Below are positions 8,828-15,848 of a stretch of 64,000 nucleotides of DNA, piece by piece; within the stretch, counting starts at the first letter, position 1, and the number at the start of each line of letters is the position of its first letter. The stretch is from Sphingobacteriaceae bacterium (GTDB lineage Bacteria > Bacteroidota > Bacteroidia > B-17B0 > Aurantibacillaceae). The stretch covers positions 496,001-560,000 of the forward strand of contig JADJMM010000002.1 of the NCBI GenBank assembly GCA_016709575.1, in the 5' to 3' direction. A program made the position numbers and the translations under genes. Below the pieces are notes generated by a model. That model did no database searches. It was not told where the DNA came from and saw only the letters and a program-made list of their open reading frames with translations.

Positions 8828-9169
8828 TTAAATGAAATAAGCCATTTTTGGCGGCTGCCAACAATCAGATGAAAAATCAGATAAGTCGAATTGACTTTCC
8901 GAATTTTGTTTATTGATATCCGTTTCGAAAATTTTTATTTCTGTCCTTCTGTTATCCATGGTACACATGAAACAGCAAAAACAACAAGTAGATGGATTAC
9001 ACAAACCCGGACAACATTCCATATCAGCAATCGGACAAGTTTCGCCTTCTTCCATCATACTACATTTTGTTTGGCATTGCGACTTAACAGCATTGATTCC
9101 GGTTACAACAACGGGCGCAACGGTTAGCGTGATAAAACAAAATAATAATATGTGCGTGATGGTCTTCAA
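8828..9169 (-). CDS. Cys-rich exported protein, 113 aa
   Basis: The N-terminus is a hydrophobic signal segment (about 1-24). Residues 32-69 hold eleven Cys in patterns such as CxxxC, CC, CxxxxCC and CCxxC, after which comes a polar tail with a further Cys near the end. It lies 40 bases upstream of the 46-residue Cys-rich gene on the same strand and may be co-transcribed with it. The Cys cluster suggests metal or thiol chemistry in the periplasm. No known family is recognised; codon use and frame integrity argue that it is real. Confidence 0.65.
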   Translation of the reverse strand: MKTITHILLFCFITLTVAPVVVTGINAVKSQCQTKCSMMEEGETCPIADMECCPGLCNPSTCCFCCFMCTMDNRRTEIKIFETDINKQNSESQFDLSDFSSDCWQPPKMAYFI

Positions 9170-9256
9170 TTATTCAAATATACTAAGCCTAATTTCTTCA
9201 CAAAACACTTTAACATCTGTTAACCAATTTAGTTTGCGTCTTTTTAAAAGGTGCTG

Positions 9257-9278
9257 CGTCTATTGTATACAATCGACG
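9257..9278. promoter_or_regulatory. 22-nt inverted repeat, candidate operator of the metallothionein-like gene
   Basis: CGTC-T-ATTGTA mirrors TACAAT-C-GACG with a single mismatch (positions 9261 and 9274), giving ten matched pairs out of eleven. The centre is an exact 12-nt palindrome (9262-9273). It lies 25 bases upstream of the ATG at 9304, where a repressor or activator could sit over the promoter. It differs from the arsR operator at 12352-12379, so a different regulator is expected. Confidence 0.5.
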
Positions 9279-9303
9279 TTGATTGTGATTAAAACTAAAT
9301 ATC

Positions 9304-9408
9304 ATGAACGATACCAAAAACGAAAGCTGTTGCAATACTTGTAACTGCGGTAGCAACTGTTGCACAGGATGCAATTGTGGCTGTAACAACGGCAGTAAAT
9401 GCTGTTAA
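9304..9408 (+). CDS. Metallothionein-like peptide, 34 aa, 11 Cys
   Basis: ATG at 9304 opens a 35-codon frame ending TAA at 9406-9408. The product is MNDTKNESCCNTCNCGS then NCCTGCNCGCNNGSKCC: eleven Cys in 34 residues, in CxC, CC and CxxC spacing, with Asn, Gly and Ser between and almost no hydrophobic residues. This is the composition of a metallothionein that wraps metal ions in thiolate clusters in the cytoplasm (no signal peptide). It has an inverted repeat upstream and a strong terminator just after the stop, shared with the sigma-factor gene coming from the other side. It does not match a bacterial metallothionein family I know (no BmtA/SmtA-type His or aromatic residues). Confidence 0.75.
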   Translation: MNDTKNESCCNTCNCGSNCCTGCNCGCNNGSKCC

Positions 9409-9410
9409 TC

Positions 9411-9442
9411 AAAAAAGGCTCCGCTTAAAGTGGAGCCTTTTT
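9411..9442. terminator. Shared bidirectional terminator
   Basis: GGCTCCGC (9417-9424) pairs with GTGGAGCC (9430-9437; one G-T wobble) around TTAAA, with A and T runs on the two sides. It ends the metallothionein-like gene on the plus strand and the ars/sigma operon on the minus strand. Confidence 0.9.
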
Positions 9443-9445
9443 ATT

Positions 9446-9991
9446 TTAGCACAGCTTACATTCGTGCTTTTCATCATGTGACAAAATATTTCCGTATTTA
9501 TCAGTTGAAACATTACAGCATTGCTTGAAATAACTTTTCAATAATTCTTTCGCGCGTTGTACTCTGCTTTTTGCACCTGAATAGGAAATATTTAATTCTT
9601 CCGCTAATTGTAATTGCGAATAATTTCCGAATTCAGTTTTCATAATGGCTTCCCTATAAATTAAGGGCAGTTTATTCAGATGAGGTTTTACACACGCTGA
9701 AAATTGCTCATTTGTTTTTGGAGCTTCTGTTTCCACTGGCAAATCTAGTTCATCCGCATCCACCGAAAATTTTTTCTTCCTGAAATAATCAGTAATAGTG
9801 TTTCTGGTGATTTGATACAGCCAGGGTTTTATTTTTTCATCGCTTTTTAATGTGTTGATTTTAGAATGTAATTTTAAGAATACATCTTGCAAAATATCCT
9901 TACTGATATCTTTATCTTTTATTTTGGATAAAACAAAACGATTAAGTTCTTTGTTATGTTCTAACCAAATTGTTTCAGTTGTTGTTTTCAT
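9446..9991 (-). CDS. ECF-type RNA polymerase sigma factor, SigZ-like
   Basis: About 181 residues starting MKTTTETIWLEHNKELNRFV. Region 2 (about 10-75) carries 'DILQDVFLKLHSKI' and 'PWLYQITRNTITDYFRKK'; region 4 (about 105-160) has the helix-turn-helix 'SQLQLAEELNISYSGAKSRVQRAKELL'. The overall pattern is that of SigZ. The upstream in-frame ATG at 10036 would overlap the preceding gene by 32 bases; the ATG at 9991, after a purine-rich stretch, gives the usual SigZ start. The tail has four Cys ('QCCN...HECKLC'), which could bind metal. It is the last gene of the ars operon; no anti-sigma gene is next to it. Confidence 0.85.
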   Translation of the reverse strand: MKTTTETIWLEHNKELNRFVLSKIKDKDISKDILQDVFLKLHSKINTLKSDEKIKPWLYQITRNTITDYFRKKKFSVDADELDLPVETEAPKTNEQFSACVKPHLNKLPLIYREAIMKTEFGNYSQLQLAEELNISYSGAKSRVQRAKELLKSYFKQCCNVSTDKYGNILSHDEKHECKLC

Positions 9992-10004
9992 TTTTCTTCT
10001 TTTT

Positions 10005-10487
10005 CTATTCGCAGGCGGTTGAATCTCCCGCGGCACAACATTCTTCTTTCTCTACTGCGCAATCCGTTACACAATCTTGAGCAGCACTTGCCGCTTGGTA
10101 TTTTGACACTTCGAAATAACTTAAGAAACCAATACTTAAAATTAAACCGAACCAAAATACAAACTTCGCAATTTTGTTTTTCCTTTTCTCACTTGCTGTT
10201 GGTTCACATGCACAATCGTCAGGGCCACAAGAAGCAAATTTTGGAAGAACATAAAGAGAGTAATAAGATATGGTAAAAGAAACCGCGCTCAACGCTATCA
10301 AAATTGGTTCTGCTACACCCATCCAAGGTGAACTTGCTAATGTTGCGGAAGAAATTCCAAATAAAGATGCAATTGGACTTGCACATACACCAACGCAGGC
10401 ACCACTTTTACAACAAGCAAATAGAATTGGTGCGGCTGATGTTAGTCCGCCTGTTATACTCGTCCAAATAGATTTTTTTGCTTTCAT
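10005..10487 (-). CDS. Cys-rich three-helix membrane protein in the ars operon
   Basis: A 160-residue protein with about three membrane segments (near 12-45, 55-82 and 107-126) and twelve Cys. Four are in 'ACCKSGACVGVC' in the first helix, three in the loop 'SCGPDDCAC' and five in the C-terminal tail. Vicinal Cys inside the first helix recall MerT-type mercury transporters, but the length and tail differ. It lies three bases after the aquaporin gene and 13 before the sigma factor, so it is part of the metal operon. It could carry or sense thiophilic metal ions. Family membership is not certain. Confidence 0.7.
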   Translation of the reverse strand: MKAKKSIWTSITGGLTSAAPILFACCKSGACVGVCASPIASLFGISSATLASSPWMGVAEPILIALSAVSFTISYYSLYVLPKFASCGPDDCACEPTASEKRKNKIAKFVFWFGLILSIGFLSYFEVSKYQAASAAQDCVTDCAVEKEECCAAGDSTACE

Positions 10488-10490
10488 TTA

Positions 10491-11108
10491 CTAACGTTTA
10501 AATTTATTTACAAATACCGCTAAAGTAGCGCCAATGCTTGGTGCAAAAATATACAACCACAAAAATTCACAATGACTGGAAATTAATGCGGGCCCAATTG
10601 AACGCGCGGGATTCATGGAAGCACCACAAATCGGTCCGGCAAAATAAGCTTCTAATCCAACCGTTAAACCAATTGTTATAGCAGCTAATTTACTGGGGCT
10701 AATAAAAATAACCAGCATTAAAACAAAAGTGAGCAACAGTTCCAGAAAAAAAGATTGCATAGCAGAACCTGAGGGTAATGTTGTTCCTAATAATTCATTT
10801 GTCGGAAAAAAAAATTTTAAACTAAAGCTTGCTAATAATGCACCTATAATTTGTGCTATTATATATGGACTTACATCCCTCCACCTGAAACTTTTATTTA
10901 CTGCGAATGCAATTGTAACAGCCGGATTCATGTGCGCTCCGGAAACTTTTCCGAAAGCAAAAATCATAAGTGTTACAATTAAACCAAATGCAATTGAAAT
11001 TCCTAAATGCGTAACTGCTCCATTCGTATGCTGATTAACAACAATCGCTCCTGTACCGAAAAGCACGAGTGCAAATGTTCCAATTACTTCAGCTAAAAAT
11101 TTTTTCAT
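10491..11108 (-). CDS. Aquaporin/glycerol-facilitator family channel, arsenic-operon type
   Basis: A 205-residue MIP-family channel with six membrane helices and both NPA boxes: NPA at 61-63 (GAHMNPAVT) and at 166-168 (GASMNPARS, with the selectivity-filter Arg directly after). It overlaps arsC by four bases. In ars operons such channels (AqpS type) let arsenite formed by ArsC leave the cell down its gradient, in place of an ArsB or Acr3 pump. No pump gene is visible here, which fits that arrangement. Substrate choice is inferred from the context. Confidence 0.9.
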   Translation of the reverse strand: MKKFLAEVIGTFALVLFGTGAIVVNQHTNGAVTHLGISIAFGLIVTLMIFAFGKVSGAHMNPAVTIAFAVNKSFRWRDVSPYIIAQIIGALLASFSLKFFFPTNELLGTTLPSGSAMQSFFLELLLTFVLMLVIFISPSKLAAITIGLTVGLEAYFAGPICGASMNPARSIGPALISSHCEFLWLYIFAPSIGATLAVFVNKFKR

Positions 11109-11521
11109 TTAATATTCTCAGTCACAAATTTTTGAGAGTACTCTTTTATTAATTGACGAACTCTTCTGAACTCATTCATTACTTCTTCTTCTGTCCCGGT
11201 TGCTTTAGCAGGATCAGGAAAATTATAATGAAACTTTTTTGCTTTGGTCGGGAAATATGGACAACGTTCTTTCGCATTATCACAAACCGTAATCACAAAA
11301 TCAAAATCAACATTAAAGTATTCATCAATGTTATTAGAGGTGTGATGAGAGATATCTATCCCATCTTCTTTCATTACTGAAATTGCTTTTGGGTTTACAC
11401 CGTGCGTTTCAACACCAGCACTATAAACTTTAGCTTTGTCGCCAGCCATTTGCTCCAAATAACCGTGTGCGATTTGGCTCCGACAACTATTTCCTGTACA
11501 TAATACTAAAATATTTTTCAT
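11105..11521 (-). CDS. arsC: Arsenate reductase, low-molecular-weight phosphatase type
   Basis: Reduces arsenate to arsenite. The 138-residue protein has the P-loop C8-TGNS-C13-RS at its N-terminus and the redox pair C80 and C87 in 'VCDNAKERCP', the thioredoxin-coupled ArsC arrangement known from Gram-positive bacteria. 'FPDPAKATG' supplies the conserved DP. The longer frame starting at 11539 would overlap the upstream gene; ATG 11521 places the P-loop at its usual distance. It is third in the operon arsR, DUF6428, arsC, aquaporin, Cys-rich membrane protein, sigma factor. Confidence 0.92.
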   Translation of the reverse strand: MKNILVLCTGNSCRSQIAHGYLEQMAGDKAKVYSAGVETHGVNPKAISVMKEDGIDISHHTSNNIDEYFNVDFDFVITVCDNAKERCPYFPTKAKKFHYNFPDPAKATGTEEEVMNEFRRVRQLIKEYSQKFVTENIK

Positions 11522-11529
11522 AATGTCAT

Positions 11530-12003
11530 TTAACAGCATTTACCGCCCGGTGTACAACTTGGTTTAGTGGCATTTTGTAAGTCGGACAATTTTACTTTTA
11601 GTTTTTCCGGTGGAATACCGCATTTATCACTTGCTAAACAATTCGTTTGCGTTGACACTAAATGAAAGTTAGCGCCATTAAATTCTAAACCATATTTACC
11701 AATAGTTTCGCTTTGATATTCTACTTCTATCTCAGCGTCTTCAAGCCCTAATTTGTTTTCAGAAAGCGCTATGATATCTTTCAGCTTTTGAGGAGCTAAT
11801 CGGTGATCGAAATCACCGGCTTCCCATAATTGAAAATTAACGGTTTTCTCGTTACGAATTACGCCACCGCAATCAATAAAATGTTTGTTTATTTGTCCCA
11901 CTTCAGTAACGTGAAAATGTTTGGGAACAAAAACTTTGTTAGGTAAAACAAAATTCAATTCTGTAACCGTACTCAAATGTTTTTTAAATTCTGATAATTT
12001 CAT
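11530..12003 (-). CDS. DUF6428-like protein of ars operons
   Basis: A 157-residue soluble protein. The N-terminal part ('MKLSEFKKHLSTVTELNFVLPNK') and 'VPKHFHVTEVG' with 'NFQLWEAGDFDHRLAP' match a family found next to arsR and arsC in Bacteroidota, which I recall as DUF6428. It has His and Asp/Glu residues typical of a metal site (HFHVTE, DFDHR) and a C-terminal Cys cluster (C..C, then 'SCTPGGKCC') that could bind arsenite or another thiophilic ion. It lies between arsR and arsC with short gaps. Its biochemical role is unknown to me. Confidence 0.65.
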   Translation of the reverse strand: MKLSEFKKHLSTVTELNFVLPNKVFVPKHFHVTEVGQINKHFIDCGGVIRNEKTVNFQLWEAGDFDHRLAPQKLKDIIALSENKLGLEDAEIEVEYQSETIGKYGLEFNGANFHLVSTQTNCLASDKCGIPPEKLKVKLSDLQNATKPSCTPGGKCC

Positions 12004-12023
12004 AATTTCTATTTTTTAATTTA

Positions 12024-12353
12024 TTAGCAACACTTCACTTTTACTTTATAGCTCTCGAATAAGGTATTAAAAACACTTTGCGCATTTTTCCATTCCTTTT
12101 CATCAATACAATAACAAACCTTTGCGCCGTCGATATCCCCTTTAATTAAACCCGCTTCTTTTAATTCTTTTAAATGCTGTGATACAGTGCTTTGTGATAA
12201 AGGCAATTCCTCTACAATATCACCACAAATACAACTTTGTTGTTTTAGTAAGAGTTGCAGAATGGCAATACGCGCGGGGTGACCTAATGCCTTAGCATAT
12301 TTAGCAATCCTATTGTCCTTGCTTGTGAATTCTTCTGTTTTAGCTGTTCCCAT
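12024..12353 (-). CDS. arsR: ArsR-family metal-responsive repressor
   Basis: A 109-residue winged-helix protein. The recognition helix lies in 'LPLSQSTVSQHLKELKEAGLI' (about 51-71), preceded by C41-I-C43, the counterpart of the metal-sensing Cys of ArsR/SmtB. More Cys occur at 80, 82 and at the end (108, 109), possible extra ligands for arsenite. It heads the operon running to 9446. The start ATG lies at the edge of a 28-nt perfect inverted repeat, the probable autoregulatory operator. No later Met is available before the conserved 'LGHPARIAIL', so this start is firm. Confidence 0.9.
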   Translation of the reverse strand: MGTAKTEEFTSKDNRIAKYAKALGHPARIAILQLLLKQQSCICGDIVEELPLSQSTVSQHLKELKEAGLIKGDIDGAKVCYCIDEKEWKNAQSVFNTLFESYKVKVKCC

Positions 12354-12379
12354 ATTAATCGTAAAATTACGATTAATAT
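12352..12379. promoter_or_regulatory. arsR operator, 28-nt perfect inverted repeat over the start codon
   Basis: Arms of 13 bases (ATATTAATCGTAA and TTACGATTAATAT) are exact mirror images around two A. The ATCGTAA/TTACGAT core looks like ArsR/SmtB sites. On the minus strand the centre reads TAATTTTA, one base from the TAnnTTTG minus-7 box, so binding would cover the promoter and the ATG at 12351-12353 together. Confidence 0.8.
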
Positions 12380-12390
12380 ACTGAATAAAA

Positions 12391-12421
12391 AAGAGGTTTA
12401 GTTTTTTTAACTAAACCTCTT
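12391..12421 (-). terminator. Terminator downstream of the 175-aa membrane protein gene
   Basis: AAGAGGTTTAGTT (12391-12403) pairs with AACTAAACCTCTT (12409-12421) around a five-T loop, with an A run on the plus-strand left that becomes T on the minus strand. It separates the ars promoter from the gene upstream. Confidence 0.9.
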
Positions 12422-12442
12422 TCTTTATACTTATTAAATGCC

Positions 12443-12970
12443 TTAGTTCATGCGTTTTAGGTTAACGGCATACATAATAACAAAGGCTGCATCAAATAAT
12501 AACATTAATCCCACTACAACAAATCCTGCAATTTCTCCGGCACCTCCACCAGCTGAGCCCATCATAGCCATGGTTTCTTTACCGGCTACAATAAAACCTA
12601 AATACGGCAATATTTCACCAGCCAAATACAAATAGAAACCTTTCTTCTGTAATTTCCACATCATTAAAATTCCCATAAAGGATAATAAAATGTAAACGAA
12701 ATTTAAATAAGGGGATACTTGCATATAAACGTTATCCTGCATGGCCATCATGTTCTCTTCCATTTTATCGGCCATTTCCGGACTAAAGTCTCTCATTTTC
12801 TCAATGCTCTCGGCCATGTTTTCAGGGGTATTTTGAATAATATTCCAAACACCACTTAACAAACCTATACCACACATTATAAAACCTAATATGCAAATAA
12901 CAGTTAGTAATTGCGGACGCTTTGGTTCCTGCATTGCTTGTTCAAACGAATTGTCAATAGATGTTTCCAT
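12443..12970 (-). CDS. Four-helix membrane protein, unknown
   Basis: A 175-residue protein with a polar N-terminus, a membrane helix at about 22-44, a Met/Glu-rich amphipathic stretch at about 50-80 ('MADKMEENMMAMQDN') and three more helices (about 86-104, 112-128 and 145-170). It is flanked by its own terminator on the downstream side and another one upstream, so it is a single-gene unit. No family is recognised with certainty. Similar proteins with a helix followed by a Met-rich loop occur near DUF4190-like genes in Bacteroidota, as here. Confidence 0.7.
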   Translation of the reverse strand: METSIDNSFEQAMQEPKRPQLLTVICILGFIMCGIGLLSGVWNIIQNTPENMAESIEKMRDFSPEMADKMEENMMAMQDNVYMQVSPYLNFVYILLSFMGILMMWKLQKKGFYLYLAGEILPYLGFIVAGKETMAMMGSAGGGAGEIAGFVVVGLMLLFDAAFVIMYAVNLKRMN

Positions 12971-12997
12971 GTTTAGTGTTTAAGTTTGAGTAAAAAT

Positions 12998-13025
12998 AAA
13001 AAAAGCCGCTATACAAATAGCGACT
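12998..13025 (-). terminator. Terminator after the DUF4190-like gene
   Basis: AGCCGCTAT (13004-13012) pairs with ATAGCGACT (13017-13025) with one wobble, around ACAA. An A run on the plus strand gives the T tract on the minus strand. Confidence 0.8.
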
Positions 13026-13051
13026 TCTTTATAAAAGGTTGTAAATCGTTT

Positions 13052-13507
13052 TTAGTGGGCTGTAGAATCAGCAGGAGCAACTTCATTCATTTGATTTTGT
13101 AATGAATCCATTGCTTGTTCCATACCTTCCTTCATGCCTTCTCCCATTTTCTCTAAAAATTCTTTTCCAATGTCACCAGCAGTTTCGTGAACAGTTTTTA
13201 CTGCAAATACAGTACGAACTGATAAAAGAGTTGCCACTATACCGATAACTAAACCAGCAATAGCTAAACCTTTTTTACCATTCCCCGCTTTAGCTTTCAT
13301 AAAGCCCATTACACTAAGAATGGTACCTACTAAGCTAACTACCGCCCAGAAAATTGCTAAACCCATACCGCCACCGGCTACTGCAGATAATACTGCCGCT
13401 CCACTAACGAAAATCCATAACACAAGTGCTACGAGAGAAATTACGAATCCGGCAACGCCTAATCCTTTTCCGGCATTAGTTGGTGCGGTGTTGTTTGTTT
13501 GTTCCAT
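13052..13507 (-). CDS. Small membrane protein, DUF4190-like
   Basis: A 151-residue protein with three hydrophobic segments (about 16-45, 48-68 and 82-105) rich in Gly, Ala and Val, with the 'AKAGNGKKGLAIAGLVIGIVAT' turn typical of DUF4190 and related proteins. A charged, Met/Glu-rich amphipathic helix follows at about 112-143. It has its own terminator and lies in a run of small membrane-protein genes. No function can be assigned. The first ATG of the frame is used. Confidence 0.7.
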   Translation of the reverse strand: MEQTNNTAPTNAGKGLGVAGFVISLVALVLWIFVSGAAVLSAVAGGGMGLAIFWAVVSLVGTILSVMGFMKAKAGNGKKGLAIAGLVIGIVATLLSVRTVFAVKTVHETAGDIGKEFLEKMGEGMKEGMEQAMDSLQNQMNEVAPADSTAH

Positions 13508-13612
13508 GTTTTATTTTTTTTAGTTGATTAATATTATTCAAAAAAAAGCCAAATTTTAGAGGTACGCAAGTTGAAATCTTAAAGGTTATTAACAAAGGGT
13601 TTTGTGTAACGC

Positions 13613-13640
13613 AAAAAGTCCCGCCTTTAGCGGGACTTTT
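13613..13640 (-). terminator. Terminator after the DUF5684-like gene
   Basis: AGTCCCGC and GCGGGACT form a perfect eight-pair stem around CTTTA, with A and T runs on both sides, so it can act in both directions. It lies 20 bases downstream of the gene at 13660-14022. Confidence 0.9.
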
Positions 13641-13659
13641 CAATACAAAAACGATTCAC

Positions 13660-14022
13660 TTAAGCTGCAGGCGCTGCGTCTTCGATTTTCGTATAAACCG
13701 AACTATCGAAAGCTAAAATGCCCCAGAACACAATTCCTAAAAGAACTAATCCAACGGTAAATCCTTCACTTTTTCCGAACGATTTAGAAATACGGTTTAA
13801 AATAATAATCATGAAAACAATGTTTGCAATTGGAATCATCATTAAAAAAATCCACCACCATGGTTTGTTGGCAATTTTCAAAATAATAAGAAAATTGTAA
13901 ATGGGAATTAAACAAGCCCAACCAGGCTGACCTGCTTTGGCAAAAACACGCCATTGAGAAATGATGACAAAAGCTATTAAAGCCAGCCAAATTAAAATCA
14001 TTAAAATAAATCCAAAAATCAT
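13660..14022 (-). CDS. DUF5684-like membrane protein, 120 aa
   Basis: Three to four membrane segments. The conserved block 'AGQPGWACLIPIYNFLIILKIA' is followed by 'KPWWWIFLMMIPIANI' and 'SKSFGKSEGFTVGL', the pattern of the DUF5684 family of small membrane proteins. The gene stands alone with its own terminator. The molecular role of the family is not known to me. The reading frame is complete, with a normal start and stop. Confidence 0.8.
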   Translation of the reverse strand: MIFGFILMILIWLALIAFVIISQWRVFAKAGQPGWACLIPIYNFLIILKIANKPWWWIFLMMIPIANIVFMIIILNRISKSFGKSEGFTVGLVLLGIVFWGILAFDSSVYTKIEDAAPAA

Positions 14023-14082
14023 AGTTTAGGTTTTTAAGGGTTAATGCTACTAAATAAAAGTATTTTTATTAAATACCCAAAT

Positions 14083-15807
14083 TTAGTTTTCCAATAACCA
14101 CTTACTATAACTAGCCTTTTGTTGTGCTGAGACTGAAGTTTTGAAAACCAATTTATACGAATCGAAATAACTTAACCCTTGTTTAACATTCATGATTAAT
14201 GTTTTTACTCTGCCCTGAGAAGAAACAGTTAAAGCTATTTCTGCGCTTGAAAAATACTTTAACCAATTATTTAAATCGTTTTTGATATCTTTTGCATTTA
14301 CGGTCATAATTTCATCGCCAATCGAAAGTCCTGCTTTCCAAGCCGGAGAATACGGTGCTACTAATGTCACTTTTGTTATATGCGCTTGCTCTGCTACTTT
14401 AAATCCAAAATCACTTTCACTTTTAAAATTACTTGGCTTTTTTTGCATCTCTAAGCCTACATAATCAAAACATTCCTTTAACATCGGTTCAAAATCTTCT
14501 GTTCCGTAAACATATTTTTTAAAGAAATCATTTAAAGAAATTCCCGCAGCTTCTTCACACAACTTTATGATATCGGTTTCTGAATAACCCTTATTCTTTT
14601 TTCCGAATTCATTATATAATGTTCTGCAAACATCTCGTAGCGACTTTTTATTCCATGTATTCTTAAGAATTAAAATATCTAACATAAAGGCCACTAGATT
14701 TCCTTCATCGTAAATTGATGTTTTACGATAAGGTGCTCCGGGAACGTAGCCGTCTAACCAAGTTTCCCAACTACTTTGAGCTACTGAAAGATTAAATCGT
14801 CCGTAATTATGAAAGTGTTTTTGCAGTCGTTCTTCTAAAGTTTCAAAATATTGCTCGTCTGTAAATACATCCGATTTACGCAACATTACATCGCCGTAAT
14901 AGGTTGTGAATCCTTCGTAAACATAACCGGTTCTGCAATAATTTTCCTTTGTGAAATCATATGGCAACATTTCTTGAGGACGAATGTACTTTATGTTCCA
15001 AGTATGAAATAACTCATGAGAACTAACACCTAATAAATCTTCATAGGTTTTTCCTTCGTTCAAACTATAACCTGGACCTAAAACAATAACCGTGCTTTTT
15101 TGATGCTCTACTCCGTGATAAAATTTGAAAGGAAGAACTTGAAAAATAAAATGGTACCCATCAACCGAAATTCCACCCCAAAATCTTAATTGCGATTCCG
15201 TAAATGCTTTAAACTGCTTTTTAATTTTATCGAAATCAGGCTGACATTCACCATTAAAATGTAAATAGAATTTTACACCCTCTACTTCGTAAAAATCAGT
15301 TTGAATAGTGGCGCTCGCCATAATAGGTGAATCGGCTAATTCATCAAAGTTTTTCGCTACTAATTTTTTTGCGTTTGATTTTAGCTGACAAGCGATTTTA
15401 TAAGTATCCGGAATATCTAATTCTAAAGTGTGTTCTTCATTCATTCTGTTGGGAACATACATACACAAATGAACAGGATTTACATAAACCTGAGTTTCAT
15501 CCGCAAAACAAGCGCCTGCGTTTAATTCATTGGCGAAATAACTATACGTGATTTTTACTTCTGATACACCTTTTGTTTTAATGACCCAACAATCTTTTGT
15601 TGTTTTGGTAAACTCTAACACATTTTCCTTAGCATCGAATGCATCCACTCGCTTAATGTTTTTAGCGAAATTCCCTAATTCATATCTTCCAGGACGCCAA
15701 GCCGGTAATTGAAGTTCTAATGTGTCGGATTTAATATTATCAATATGAAGATCTACATAGATATAATGTGAGGCAGGGTTCTTTTGAAATAATTTATACT
15801 TAATCAT
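14083..15807 (-). CDS. M61 family metallopeptidase with PDZ domain
   Basis: A 574-residue protein of the M61 (glycyl aminopeptidase) family. The zinc motif HELFH is at 264-268, with the third ligand Glu in 'VYEGFTTYYGD' at about 298. The N-terminal part (about 1-170) is the beta-rich domain typical of M61. A PDZ-like domain lies at about 450-530 ('VAPYSPAWKAGLSIGDEIMTVN'). No obvious signal peptide is present, so it may act in the cytoplasm unless the start is further upstream; no upstream ATG is apparent. It stands alone, divergent from the TPR gene at 15849. Confidence 0.92.
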   Translation of the reverse strand: MIKYKLFQKNPASHYIYVDLHIDNIKSDTLELQLPAWRPGRYELGNFAKNIKRVDAFDAKENVLEFTKTTKDCWVIKTKGVSEVKITYSYFANELNAGACFADETQVYVNPVHLCMYVPNRMNEEHTLELDIPDTYKIACQLKSNAKKLVAKNFDELADSPIMASATIQTDFYEVEGVKFYLHFNGECQPDFDKIKKQFKAFTESQLRFWGGISVDGYHFIFQVLPFKFYHGVEHQKSTVIVLGPGYSLNEGKTYEDLLGVSSHELFHTWNIKYIRPQEMLPYDFTKENYCRTGYVYEGFTTYYGDVMLRKSDVFTDEQYFETLEERLQKHFHNYGRFNLSVAQSSWETWLDGYVPGAPYRKTSIYDEGNLVAFMLDILILKNTWNKKSLRDVCRTLYNEFGKKNKGYSETDIIKLCEEAAGISLNDFFKKYVYGTEDFEPMLKECFDYVGLEMQKKPSNFKSESDFGFKVAEQAHITKVTLVAPYSPAWKAGLSIGDEIMTVNAKDIKNDLNNWLKYFSSAEIALTVSSQGRVKTLIMNVKQGLSYFDSYKLVFKTSVSAQQKASYSKWLLEN

Positions 15808-15848
15808 ATGTGGAGTTTACGCTATAAAATTATAAATTTGGAGTCAAT

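Noticed and set aside
8913..9344. A plus-strand open frame of 143 codons antisense to the Cys-rich 113-residue gene
   Set aside because: The minus-strand frame has a signal peptide and ordered Cys motifs; the plus frame has neither and runs across the divergent promoter and the metallothionein-like start.
10005..10036. Longer start of the sigma factor at 10036
   Set aside because: It would overlap the preceding gene by 32 bases and adds a Pro/Arg-rich segment not seen in SigZ; ATG 9991 gives the usual start.
13052..14022. A mobile element around the group of small membrane-protein genes
   Set aside because: No transposase, terminal repeats or target duplication are visible; each gene has its own terminator and ordinary base composition.
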